DNA of 58,409 nt from Rhodospirillales bacterium RIFCSPLOWO2_02_FULL_58_16. Lineage in GTDB: Bacteria > Pseudomonadota > Alphaproteobacteria > Rhodospirillales > 2-02-FULL-58-16. The notes beneath the pieces are model-generated. The model was not told the origin of the DNA, searched no databases, and worked only from the letters and a program-made list of their open reading frames with translations. Location: contig MIAA01000043.1 of the NCBI GenBank assembly GCA_001830425.1, forward strand, positions 24,780-83,188, in the 5' to 3' direction. Shown here piece by piece: positions 29,058 to 37,791 of this stretch; the first letter of the stretch is position 1; every line of letters starts with the position of its first letter. Both the position numbers and the translations under genes were made by a program.

Positions 29058-29891
29058 ATGCGCGTGAAGCAAAATACGGCGGTTGTTGCCGCTGCGGGAC
29101 TGCTGGTTGCCGGGTGCTTCTCCGTTGATCGACCGGAGGTGGCCGGGGAGATCGCGACGCGGGCGGGAATGACGGCGTTGCAGGTGAACGGCGGCGCCTT
29201 TGTGCTTCAGACCTTCATGCGACTTGGGAAACCGGGAGCGCCGATTCACGTTTATGTGGAGGGAGACGGCTTTGCCTGGATCAACCGGTCTCAGCCGTCC
29301 CCCGACCCGACGCCCACCGACCCGACGGCGCTTCGTCTGGCGGCGGCGGACCCAAGCCCGAACGTGGTCTATGTGGCCAGACCCTGCCAGTATGTGCGAA
29401 GCGGCGGGAGTCGGCGCTGCGAGGAGGATTACTGGACCGAGCGGCGTTTTGCTTCCGAGGTCGTGGAAAGCGTCGATGAAGTGATCGGAAAGCTGAAGGA
29501 GAGGGGAGGGGGCGGCCTCATCGACTTGTTCGGCTTCTCGGGCGGCGGGGCCGTTGCGGCATTGACGGCGGCGCGGCGAACGGACGTGGCGAGCCTACGC
29601 ACCGTGGCCGGTAATCTGGACCATGTGGTAATGAATCAGAGGGCCGAGGTCAGTCCCTTGATCGGTTCGCTCAATGCCGCCGATGTGGCGGACAAGCTCT
29701 CCGCCGTTCCCCAGATTCATTTTATCGGAGGGGAGGACAATATCACGCCATCCTATATCGCCGAAAGCTACAAGGCGCATGCGCGCCGAAAGGATTGCAT
29801 CGCCATTGTTCCGGTTCCCGGCGTTTCGCATATCGATGGATGGACGGAGCGATGGGGGAGCCTTTTGAAGCGTAATTTGCCTAAGTGCTGA
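29058..29891 (+). CDS. Putative lipoprotein with alpha/beta-hydrolase fold
   Basis: 277 residues from ATG 29058 (GGAG seven bases upstream). The signal peptide ends in the lipobox LVAGC at residues 17-21, so the mature protein is probably lipid-anchored. A serine hydrolase triad can be proposed: Ser in GFSGGGAVA, Asp in GGEDNITP, His in GVSHIDGW, in the right order and spacing. The substrate is unknown. It follows the autotransporter terminator, so it should have its own promoter, and is followed by repeat B2. Confidence 0.75.
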   Translation: MRVKQNTAVVAAAGLLVAGCFSVDRPEVAGEIATRAGMTALQVNGGAFVLQTFMRLGKPGAPIHVYVEGDGFAWINRSQPSPDPTPTDPTALRLAAADPSPNVVYVARPCQYVRSGGSRRCEEDYWTERRFASEVVESVDEVIGKLKERGGGGLIDLFGFSGGGAVAALTAARRTDVASLRTVAGNLDHVVMNQRAEVSPLIGSLNAADVADKLSAVPQIHFIGGEDNITPSYIAESYKAHARRKDCIAIVPVPGVSHIDGWTERWGSLLKRNLPKC

Positions 29892-29924
29892 TCTGCGCCA
29901 GATCGGGTGTTGTTGCAGGACAAT

Positions 29925-30100
29925 CGAATGAAACAACCCGGTTCTATTTCACCGTCATGGCCGGGCTTGTCCCGGCCATCCACGTCTTCTTTACCATGGC
30001 GACGAACAAAAAGACGTGGATGCGCGGGTCAAGCCCGCGCATGACGAACAAGAATGGCGACTCTTTGGCTATTATGGAGACATTCAGTTGATTGCCCCGG
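29925..30100. repeat. Dispersed repeat family B, copy 2
   Basis: Second copy of the 21924 repeat. The first stem-loop reads ATGGCCGGG-CTTGT-CCCGGCCAT, so both sides of one base pair differ from copy 1. The outer stem CATCCACGTCTT/AAGACGTGGATG and the GCGCGGG/CCCGCGC hairpin are perfect. It takes up most of the 334 bases between the lipoprotein and DUF2934 genes; nothing else is seen there. Confidence 0.85.
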
Positions 30101-30225
30101 GCGTAGATTTTTTCCGAGTGCGTTTTTGCTGCGATTGATGTACAATGCACCATTGCGGGGGACACGGCATAGATATTTATGCTTTAGTTGAGGGGGATTT
30201 AATCATAAATGAAAGGGTTACGACT

Positions 30226-30432
30226 ATGAACGAGCAGCAGGCCAAGTATATACAGGAGCGCGCTTTTTTCCTTTGGGAAGCAGAGGGCGGTCCCGAGGGA
30301 CGGGATTTGGACTATTGGCTCAGGGCGGAGCAGGAAGTGCTGACCGGGAGCAGTTTCTCCTCGGCGGCTGATATCAGCAAAAAGGCTATCGCCAATTCCG
30401 CCAAGAAAACGTCCCGCACCAGGAAGGGGTAA
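30226..30432 (+). CDS. Small DUF2934 protein
   Basis: 68 residues from ATG 30226 with AAAGGG nine bases upstream. The N-terminal 35 residues (IQERAFFLWEAEGGPEGRD, then YWLRAEQEV) match the DUF2934 pattern common in alphaproteobacteria. The tail is basic, Lys/Arg/Ser-rich. Function unknown. It lies between repeats B2 and C2. Confidence 0.75.
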   Translation: MNEQQAKYIQERAFFLWEAEGGPEGRDLDYWLRAEQEVLTGSSFSSAADISKKAIANSAKKTSRTRKG

Positions 30433-30474
30433 TACCGACGGTCATTGATATTGACCGTTGACAGCTCCCGCGCT

Positions 30475-30555
30475 TTCCCCTCCTTACCAAGGAGGGGGCA
30501 GGGGGAGGTTGCTGCAACGACCCCCTCTAACTCCCCCTTGAAGCAAGGGGGAGGA
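30475..30555. repeat. Repeat family C, copy 2
   Basis: CCCCTCCTTACCAAGGAGGGG then CAGGGGGAGGTTGCTGC, then ACCCCCTCTAACTCCCCCTT-GAAGC-AAGGGGGAGGATTTT. Two hairpins lie in series, and the second, followed by TTTT, could terminate transcription from the DUF2934 gene. The rest of the 247-base gap up to glgB shows no gene. Confidence 0.8.
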
Positions 30556-30679
30556 TTTTGCTGTTTTTTGCAGGCCCCGGCGTGTAATCGGCGCCGGGGC
30601 AATTTTGTGTACTCGTTTCCCCCGGACTGGTAATCTGATTCCAATACCTTATTTCCAGGCATCAGGGGTGTTTTAAGCG

Positions 30680-32890
30680 ATGATCAGCAAGAATCACGAC
30701 GCCGTCAGCGCCATTGTCGGCGCCGGCCATTCCGACCCTTTCTCTTTCCTCGGCATGCACGTCGAGGATGGGGATGGGCTGGCGGTGCGCGTCTTTCTCC
30801 CCGGCGCCGATACGGTTGATGTCATCGACGCGGCCACCGGCAAGGCTTTGTCCAGGATGCGCCGCGCTCATAAGGAAGGTTTTTTCATATCCCGTCTTAG
30901 CGGGCGAAACGAGCGCTTTGCCTACCGGTTGCGGGTTGATTACGGCGACGGCGGGCGGGAAATAGATGATCCCTTCCGCTTCCCCCCGGCGTTCGGCGAA
31001 CTGGACGCCCACCTGATCGCCGAGGGCAGTCATCTCGAAAGCTACCGCAAGCTGGGAGCGCATCGCATAACCCTGGAAGGCGTCGATGGAGTATGCTTCA
31101 GCGTTTGGGCGCCCGGCGCCGGACGAGCCAGCGTCGTCGGCGACTTTAATAACTGGGACGGGCGGCGCCATCCCATGCGCCGGCACCCAAGCTGCGGCGT
31201 GTGGGAAATCTTTATTCCCGGCATAACCAAAGGCGCTCTTTACAAATTCGAGATCACGGACGGCGGCGGACATTTGCTGCCGTTGAAGAGCGACCCTTAC
31301 GCTTTCCGTTGCGAGGTCCCGCCCAAAACCGCCTGTGTCGTCGAGGGCCTAGGCTCATATAAGTGGAAGGACGCTTCGTGGATGGCTTCCCGTCACCGGG
31401 CCAACGCCCACGGCGCCCCGATGAGCATCTATGAGGTCCATCTCGGTTCATGGCGGCGGGCGCCTGATGAGGGCTGTCGCTTCCTCACTTACCGGGAGAT
31501 GGCCGATCAACTGGTTTCCTATGTGAAAGACATGGGCTTTACCCATATCGAGATGATGCCGATCAGCGAGTTTCCCTTCGACGGCTCATGGGGCTATCAG
31601 CCCATCGGCCTGTTCGCGCCGACCGGCCGCTTCGGATCGCCGGATGAATTCCGCGCCCTGATCGACGCCTGCCACCAGGCCGGCATCGGCGTTATCCTCG
31701 ACTGGGTGTCGGGCCATTTCCCCGAGGACGCGCACGGTCTCGGCCTGTTTGACGGCACCCACCTTTATGAACATTCGGACCCGCGCCAGGGGCGGCATAT
31801 GGACTGGGGTACGTTGATATATAATTACGGACGCACCGAAGTCGCTAATTTCCTTCTGTCCAACGCCCTGTTCTGGCTGGAACATTATCACATTGACGGC
31901 CTTAGAATGGACGCCGTCGCCTCTATGCTTTACCTGGATTACAGCCGCAATAAAGGAGGGTGGATTCCCAACGTCTACGGCGGCAATGAAAACCTGGAGG
32001 CCGTCTCTTTCATCAAGCGCGTGAACGAGCTGGTCTATGCGCGTCACCCCGGCGCCTTTACCGTCGCCGAGGAATCAACGGCGTGGCCGATGGTCTCGCG
32101 GCCTACCTATCTCGGCGGTCTGGGTTTCGGCTTCAAATGGAATATGGGCTGGATGCACGACACCCTGGGCTACATCGCCAAAGACCCGATTCATCGCCAG
32201 CATCACCAGAACGAAATCACTTTCGGCCTTCTTTACGCTTTCCACGAAAACTTCATTCTGCCGCTGTCCCATGACGAGGTGGTTCACGGCAAGGGATCGA
32301 TCCTCGGGCGGATGCCGGGCGACAAATGGCAACGCTACGCCAACCTGCGCGCCTACTACGCCTTCATGTACGCTCACCCCGGCAAGAAACTGCTGTTCAT
32401 GGGGGCCGAGTTCGGCCAGGAGAACGAGTGGAACCACGCCGCAAGCCTGGACTGGCATCTGTTGGAGGACCCGCTCAATAAAGGAGTTCAGGATTTAGTG
32501 CGCGACCTCAATCGCCTTTACAGAGGAGCGCCGGCGCTGCATGAACGTGACTTCGATCATCATGGCTTCTCCTGGATCGATTGCCACGACCATGCGCAAA
32601 GCGTCTTGTCTTTCCTGCGCCGGGGCGATGATCCCGATGACATCATGGTCGTCGTCAGTAATTTTACGCCGGTAGTGCGCGAAGGCTATCGCATCGGCGT
32701 TCCTTACGCCGGGTCCTATGAAGAATGCCTGAATACCGACTCGTCTTATTATGGCGGCTCAAATGTCGGCAATTCGTCCGCCGTCAAGGCGGACGAGGAG
32801 CCTATGCACGGATACCCCTATTCCCTGTCTCTGACCCTGCCGCCGTTGGCCACCCTGATGATCCGCCCCGTAGACAGGGGTAGTGAATGA
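30680..32890 (+). CDS. glgB: 1,4-alpha-glucan branching enzyme
   Basis: 736 residues. Makes alpha-1,6 branches in glycogen. Domain order: N1/N2 carbohydrate-binding modules (about 15-220, with [22 protein letters not shown]), GH13 barrel (about 250-600) and C-terminal beta domain. Catalytic residues: nucleophile Asp in [12 protein letters not shown], acid Glu in VAEESTAWP, transition-state Asp in [12 protein letters not shown]. The stop overlaps the glgX start (ATGA). First gene of the glgB-glgX-malQ operon. Confidence 0.97.
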   Translation: MISKNHDAVSAIVGAGHSDPFSFLGMHVEDGDGLAVRVFLPGADTVDVIDAATGKALSRMRRAHKEGFFISRLSGRNERFAYRLRVDYGDGGREIDDPFRFPPAFGELDAHLIAEGSHLESYRKLGAHRITLEGVDGVCFSVWAPGAGRASVVGDFNNWDGRRHPMRRHPSCGVWEIFIPGITKGALYKFEITDGGGHLLPLKSDPYAFRCEVPPKTACVVEGLGSYKWKDASWMASRHRANAHGAPMSIYEVHLGSWRRAPDEGCRFLTYREMADQLVSYVKDMGFTHIEMMPISEFPFDGSWGYQPIGLFAPTGRFGSPDEFRALIDACHQAGIGVILDWVSGHFPEDAHGLGLFDGTHLYEHSDPRQGRHMDWGTLIYNYGRTEVANFLLSNALFWLEHYHIDGLRMDAVASMLYLDYSRNKGGWIPNVYGGNENLEAVSFIKRVNELVYARHPGAFTVAEESTAWPMVSRPTYLGGLGFGFKWNMGWMHDTLGYIAKDPIHRQHHQNEITFGLLYAFHENFILPLSHDEVVHGKGSILGRMPGDKWQRYANLRAYYAFMYAHPGKKLLFMGAEFGQENEWNHAASLDWHLLEDPLNKGVQDLVRDLNRLYRGAPALHERDFDHHGFSWIDCHDHAQSVLSFLRRGDDPDDIMVVVSNFTPVVREGYRIGVPYAGSYEECLNTDSSYYGGSNVGNSSAVKADEEPMHGYPYSLSLTLPPLATLMIRPVDRGSE

Positions 32891-35094
32891 CCTTCAAATC
32901 AAAACCGCTGATGTGGCCCGGAAAATCATGGCCGCTGGGCGCCACATGGGACGGCAAGGGAGTCAACTTCGCCCTGTTTTCGGAGAATGCCGAAAAGGTG
33001 GAGCTGTGCCTGTTTGACCCCCAGGGTAAAAAGGAGCTGGAGCGCATCCCGCTTCCTGAGTACACCGACCAGGTTTGGCACGGCTATTTGCCCAACATCA
33101 ATCCGGGGAAGTTGTACGGCTACAGGGTGTACGGACCTTACGACCCTCATCGCGGGCACCGCTTCAATCATCACAAGCTGCTGGTCGATCCCTACGCCAA
33201 GGGACTTTACGGCAAGCTGACCTGGCACGCGGCCAATTTCGGTTACACCATGGACAGCCCCAAGGGAGACCTGTCATTCGACAGGCGGGACAATGCCCGC
33301 TATGTGCCGAAGTGCATGATCATCGACACCGCTTACAATTGGGGAATCGATCAGCCGCTGGATTTGCCATGGCATGAGACCATCATCTATGAAATGCAGG
33401 TCGCCTCCATGACCGCCCGCCACCCTGATGTGCTGGACGCCATGCGCGGCACCTTCGCCGGGGTGACTGTCTCCGATGTCATCGAACATATCAAGGACCT
33501 GGGGGTTAATGCCGTCGAGTTGCTGCCCATTTTCCCGTGCGCCGATGAACGCAATATGGAAGCCTTGGGCCTTAAAAACCATTGGGGCTATAACCCCTTC
33601 GCCTTCTTCACGCCTGACCCCCGTTTCCTGGCCGGCGGCCATCCCAACGAATTTCGCACCATGGTCCGCAACTTCCATGACGCCGGCATCGAAGTCATCC
33701 TCGACGTGGTGTTCAACCATTCGGGCGAGGGCGGTCACACCGGGCCGACGCTGAGCATGCGCGGCATCGACAACAAGTCCTATTATTGCCTGATGCCCGG
33801 CGATGAGCGCCACTATATCGACCAGACAGGCTGCGGCAACACGCTGAATCTTATCCATCCCCGCGTCCTGCAAATGGTCATGGATTCGTTGACCTACTGG
33901 GTCAAGGAGATGCATGTAGACGGCTTTCGCTTTGACCTTGCCTCGACGCTGGGGCGTGACGACAGAGGCTTCAACCCCAATGCCCCCTTCCTCAACGCGG
34001 TGCGGCATGCGACGGCGCTGTACGGCGCCAAGCTTATCGCCGAGCCTTGGGATTTGGGTCTGGGCGGCTACAAGCTGGGAAGCTTTCCTCCCGGCTGGTC
34101 GGAATGGAACGACAAGTACCGCAATACCGTGCGCGGTTTCTGGAAGGGCGATGGCGGCATCATCGGCGATCTGGCTTTCAGCCTCACCGGCTCCAGCAAC
34201 AGGTTCGAGCACAAGGGGCGCCGTCCCCGTTCCTCGCTTAACTTCGTCACCGCTCACGACGGTTTTACCCTGGAGGATTTGGTCACCTACGAGAGAAAAC
34301 ATAATCAGGCCAATCTTGAAGACAACCGCGACGGAACCGACGACAACATCAGTTGGAACTGCGGCGTCGAAGGCCCCACCGACGACGAGGCCGTCCGCGC
34401 CCTGCGCTTCAGGCAGAAGCGCAATTTCATGGCGACGCTGTTGCTGTCACAAGGCATCCCCATGTTGCTGGCCGGCGACGAACTGGGCCATTCTCAGCAA
34501 GGCAACAACAATGCTTATTGCCAGGATAACGAAATAACCTCGATCAATTGGGAGCCTTTGCACGGCGAGGACCGGGAATTTTTTGAATTCGTCAAGGCGC
34601 TGATTCACCTTCGCCGGAAGCACCCGGTATTTCGTCGTCCGCTGTTCTTCCACGGCGGGTATATCGGGGATTCCGCAGTTAAGGACATCACCTGGTTGTC
34701 CCCGGACGGACGCGAACTTACCCATGATGAATGGCGGCTGTCCTTTGCCCGCTGTTTCGGCTTTCATCTGGGCGGCGACACCGGCGAGCATTTTTCACGC
34801 GGCGGCGAGAAGCAGGTGGACGACCGCTTCATCGTTCTGCTTAACGCCGACAAGGAACATATCGGCTTTAAGTTGCCGCCGCCCGAACTCGGTCAGGAAT
34901 GGAAGGTTCTTATTAATACCGCCAACCCGAAGATCGAAGCCGAAGGACCGATCTTTCACGCCCGGCAGGCATTTCCTCTGCAAAGCCGTTCTCTGGTCTT
35001 GTTGATTCAGGTAACAGGCCATTTGGCGGCCGACGGAGCGAACGGCCAGCAAATACTTAACTTTAACAGCCTCGGCGAGAAAGTCGGCGGATGA
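32887..35094 (+). CDS. glgX: Glycogen debranching enzyme
   Basis: 735 residues. Isoamylase-type GH13 enzyme cutting alpha-1,6 links of limit dextrin. CBM48 at the N-terminus ([22 protein letters not shown]), then the barrel with [23 protein letters not shown] (nucleophile), IAEPWDLG (acid) and [12 protein letters not shown]. Coupled by 4-base overlaps to glgB upstream and malQ downstream. Confidence 0.96.
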   Translation: MTFKSKPLMWPGKSWPLGATWDGKGVNFALFSENAEKVELCLFDPQGKKELERIPLPEYTDQVWHGYLPNINPGKLYGYRVYGPYDPHRGHRFNHHKLLVDPYAKGLYGKLTWHAANFGYTMDSPKGDLSFDRRDNARYVPKCMIIDTAYNWGIDQPLDLPWHETIIYEMQVASMTARHPDVLDAMRGTFAGVTVSDVIEHIKDLGVNAVELLPIFPCADERNMEALGLKNHWGYNPFAFFTPDPRFLAGGHPNEFRTMVRNFHDAGIEVILDVVFNHSGEGGHTGPTLSMRGIDNKSYYCLMPGDERHYIDQTGCGNTLNLIHPRVLQMVMDSLTYWVKEMHVDGFRFDLASTLGRDDRGFNPNAPFLNAVRHATALYGAKLIAEPWDLGLGGYKLGSFPPGWSEWNDKYRNTVRGFWKGDGGIIGDLAFSLTGSSNRFEHKGRRPRSSLNFVTAHDGFTLEDLVTYERKHNQANLEDNRDGTDDNISWNCGVEGPTDDEAVRALRFRQKRNFMATLLLSQGIPMLLAGDELGHSQQGNNNAYCQDNEITSINWEPLHGEDREFFEFVKALIHLRRKHPVFRRPLFFHGGYIGDSAVKDITWLSPDGRELTHDEWRLSFARCFGFHLGGDTGEHFSRGGEKQVDDRFIVLLNADKEHIGFKLPPPELGQEWKVLINTANPKIEAEGPIFHARQAFPLQSRSLVLLIQVTGHLAADGANGQQILNFNSLGEKVGG

Positions 35095-37235
35095 GGAATC
35101 TGGACCGCTTGGCAACGCTTGCCGGCATCGAGGAATCCTATTGGGATATTTTCGGCGTCTTTCATCAAATTAACGATCACGCCAAGATGTCCATCCTGTC
35201 GGCGATGGGATTTTCCGTTGGCTCCCCCGAGGCCGTCGATGAAAGTCTCAGGGAATTTAACGAGCGCCCCTGGCGGCGTCTGCTGGAGCCGGTCGTAATA
35301 ATGCGGAGCGGTTCCGTATTTGCGGCGCCGCTGACCTTGCCTCAGGATTTATGGCAAGGGGAAGTGCGCTGGCGGGTGGCGGCGGAGGACGGAAGCGTTG
35401 TCGAGGGCAGGTTCCATCCCGTCGATCAAACGCCTTCGGATATGCGCGATGTGAACGGCGGAACGATGGCGCGGTTCAGCCTTCCTTTGCCGGCGGACCT
35501 TGGACAAGGGTATCACCGCCTGTTTATCAGCGCCGGCGATTCAAAAGCCGAAACCGTCCTGATTATCGCTCCGCCCAAGGCTTATGCGCCGTCGTGGCTG
35601 GAAGAGGGCCGACGGCTGTGGGGCATCGCCTGTCATCTATATTCGCTGCGCTCGGAAAGTAACTGGGGCATCGGCGACTTTACGGACTTGGCTGAATTGA
35701 GCAGGATCACCGCCGTGCTCGGCGGAACGTCGGTAGGCGTCAATCCGCTGCACGCCTTGTTTTCCATGCATCCGGACCATGCCAGTCCTTACTCGCCGTC
35801 CAGCCGCCGCTTTCTTAATCCTCTTTATATCGACGCTATCGCCGCGTCGGAATTCCAGGACTGTCCCGAGGTGCGGGCGCTGGTCGCAACGCCCGGATTC
35901 GCCGAGCATCTGGGCAAGGTCAGAGCCGCAGATTATGTGGACTATTCCGCCGTCAGCGCCGGCAAGCTGATGATGCTGGAACGCATGTATGAATTATTTG
36001 CCGAGCGTAATCCGCCGGTGCGCTCCGCCTTCGACGATTTCGTTAATGAAGGCGGAACGGCGCTCCATCACTTCGTTTTGTTTCAGGCTCTGCATGAACA
36101 TTTTCATGGGCGGCCATGGAGCGAGTGGCCTCATGCCTACAGCAGTCCCGACGCCGACGGCGCTCAGGCTTTTGCCGTAGCCAATGCCCATCGCCTCGAA
36201 TTTCACGCCTACCTGCAATGGCTGGCCGATGAGCAGTTGGCGGCGGCGGCGTGCGCCGGGGAAGGCATGGAGGTGGGGCTGTACGCGGACCTTGCCATCG
36301 GCACCGATCAAAACGGCGCCGACGCCTGGAGCGACTCCGGCTCCATAGTCCACGGCGCCCGCTTCGGAGCGCCGCCCGACGCTTTCAACGCCCAAGGGCA
36401 GGACTGGGGAATGCCGCCGTTCCATCCTCATAACTTACGGGAGGAGGCTTACGAACCGTTCATTCAAATACTGCGCGCCAACATGCGCCACGCCGGGGCG
36501 CTGCGCGTCGATCATGTCATGGGGCTGATGCGTCTCTACTGGATTCCGCCGGGCGAGAAGGCCGACAGCGGCGCCTATGTGCGTTACCCCTTTGACGACC
36601 TGCTCGCTATTCTGGCTCTGGAAAGCGTGCGTAACAAATGCCTGGTCATAGGCGAGGACCTGGGAACGGTGCCTGACGGCTTTCGTGAGCGCATGGCCAA
36701 GGAAGGCGCGTTGTCGTACCGGGTTCTGCGCTTCGAGCGTTATCCTGACGGTTTGTTCAAGCGTTCCGAAGTTTACCCCGCTTTATCGGTTACCACTTCC
36801 GCCACTCATGATTTGCCGACCATCAAAGGCTATTGGCTGGGCCGCGACCTGGAACAGAAGCGGCGACTGAATCTTTATAGTTCGCAAGAATCACAGGAAG
36901 GCGATTTTGAAGCCCGCGCCAAGGATCGAATCCTGCTGGCGGCGGCGCTTAATGACCACGACCTGCTGCCTTCCGACTTTCCCGGCGAGGATATCTCTGA
37001 GCAGGATGCCGCCCGTCAACTTATCGTCGCCATGGAGCGTTTCCTGGCGAGGAGTCCTTCCTTGTTGCTGAAAATAAATCTGGATGATCTGCTGGAGGAG
37101 ACCGATCAGATCAACCTGCCCGGCACCGTCGCCGAATATCCCAACTGGCGGCGCAAGAACGCGACCGGCCTGGAAACTCTCGCCGATAATCCCTTCGTTA
37201 ACGAAGTTATCGGGGCGGTGAAGAAGGAACGGTAG
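35091..37235 (+). CDS. malQ: 4-alpha-glucanotransferase (amylomaltase)
   Basis: 714 residues, GH77. Transfers glucan segments between maltodextrins, recycling the short chains left after debranching. An N-terminal extension (about 1-165), as in the longer proteobacterial MalQ, precedes the GH77 barrel, which starts at WGIACHLYSLRSESNWGIGDF. Catalytic residues: Asp in RVDHVMGLMRLYW, Glu in IGEDLGTVPDG, Asp in SATHDLPTIKGYW. Last gene of the operon, followed by repeat C3. Confidence 0.95.
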   Translation: MRNLDRLATLAGIEESYWDIFGVFHQINDHAKMSILSAMGFSVGSPEAVDESLREFNERPWRRLLEPVVIMRSGSVFAAPLTLPQDLWQGEVRWRVAAEDGSVVEGRFHPVDQTPSDMRDVNGGTMARFSLPLPADLGQGYHRLFISAGDSKAETVLIIAPPKAYAPSWLEEGRRLWGIACHLYSLRSESNWGIGDFTDLAELSRITAVLGGTSVGVNPLHALFSMHPDHASPYSPSSRRFLNPLYIDAIAASEFQDCPEVRALVATPGFAEHLGKVRAADYVDYSAVSAGKLMMLERMYELFAERNPPVRSAFDDFVNEGGTALHHFVLFQALHEHFHGRPWSEWPHAYSSPDADGAQAFAVANAHRLEFHAYLQWLADEQLAAAACAGEGMEVGLYADLAIGTDQNGADAWSDSGSIVHGARFGAPPDAFNAQGQDWGMPPFHPHNLREEAYEPFIQILRANMRHAGALRVDHVMGLMRLYWIPPGEKADSGAYVRYPFDDLLAILALESVRNKCLVIGEDLGTVPDGFRERMAKEGALSYRVLRFERYPDGLFKRSEVYPALSVTTSATHDLPTIKGYWLGRDLEQKRRLNLYSSQESQEGDFEARAKDRILLAAALNDHDLLPSDFPGEDISEQDAARQLIVAMERFLARSPSLLLKINLDDLLEETDQINLPGTVAEYPNWRRKNATGLETLADNPFVNEVIGAVKKER

Positions 37236-37248
37236 GAGAGAAATTTTT

Positions 37249-37335
37249 TCCCCCTCCTTACCAAGGAGGGGCAGAGGGAGGTTGCTCACTACCCCCTCCT
37301 GACCTCCCCCTTGAAGCAAGGGGGAGGAACTTTTC
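37249..37335. repeat. Repeat family C, copy 3
   Basis: Closely matches 30475-30555: CCCCTCCTTACCAAGGAGGGG, a GGGAGGTTGCT core and CTCCCCCTT-GAAGC-AAGGGGGAG, then AACTTTT. It lies 14 bases after malQ and may act as its terminator. Confidence 0.8.
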
Positions 37336-37392
37336 TCTACCTACTGACGATGAGTCACTCTTTAAAGCCGCTGGTATAAGGAGACTGTAAAG

Positions 37393-37764
37393 ATGGCAAA
37401 GCCTCAAATCATCTATGGCGACAATGGCCCGGCTTTCGTTGTGCTGCCTATTGCCGAATACTTGGCCCGCTTCCCGGAATCCACTCTTTCCGATGAAGCC
37501 CTTTTTGATTTGGCCCAAGCGCAAAACGATGGAGGCGAACGCACCCCGCATGACGTGGTAAAGCGCCTGATTGACGGAGAAAACCCGGTTAAGGTCTATC
37601 GGGAATGGCGCGCCATGACCCAGGAAGAACTGGCTTTAAGAACCAAAGTTTCCTCCGGGTACGTCAGCCAGATCGAACGTGGCGCTCGCCATCTCTCCAG
37701 GAAGACTCGGGCGATCTTTGCGCAAGCGCTTGGGGTGGACGCTGATGATCTGGAAACGGAGTAA
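37393..37764 (+). CDS. XRE-family antitoxin-like regulator
   Basis: 123 residues; AAGGAG lies nine bases before the ATG. The N-terminal 30 residues (FVVLPIAEYLARF) resemble the short Phd/YefM-like leader in some antitoxins; residues 65-120 form a clear XRE helix-turn-helix (MTQEELALRTKVSSGYVSQIERGARHLSRKT). Such proteins often pair with a RelE/HigB toxin, but neither neighbour is one: repeat C3 lies upstream and glgP downstream, convergent. It could be an orphan antitoxin or a regulator of the flanking glycogen genes. Confidence 0.8.
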   Translation: MAKPQIIYGDNGPAFVVLPIAEYLARFPESTLSDEALFDLAQAQNDGGERTPHDVVKRLIDGENPVKVYREWRAMTQEELALRTKVSSGYVSQIERGARHLSRKTRAIFAQALGVDADDLETE

Positions 37765-37791
37765 CGCCAAGAGGGCGCTTGGCATTGCCCC

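Noticed and set aside
37766-37783. GCCAAG/CTTGGC hairpin between XRE gene and glgP as a terminator
   Set aside because: Short stem and no T-run after it.
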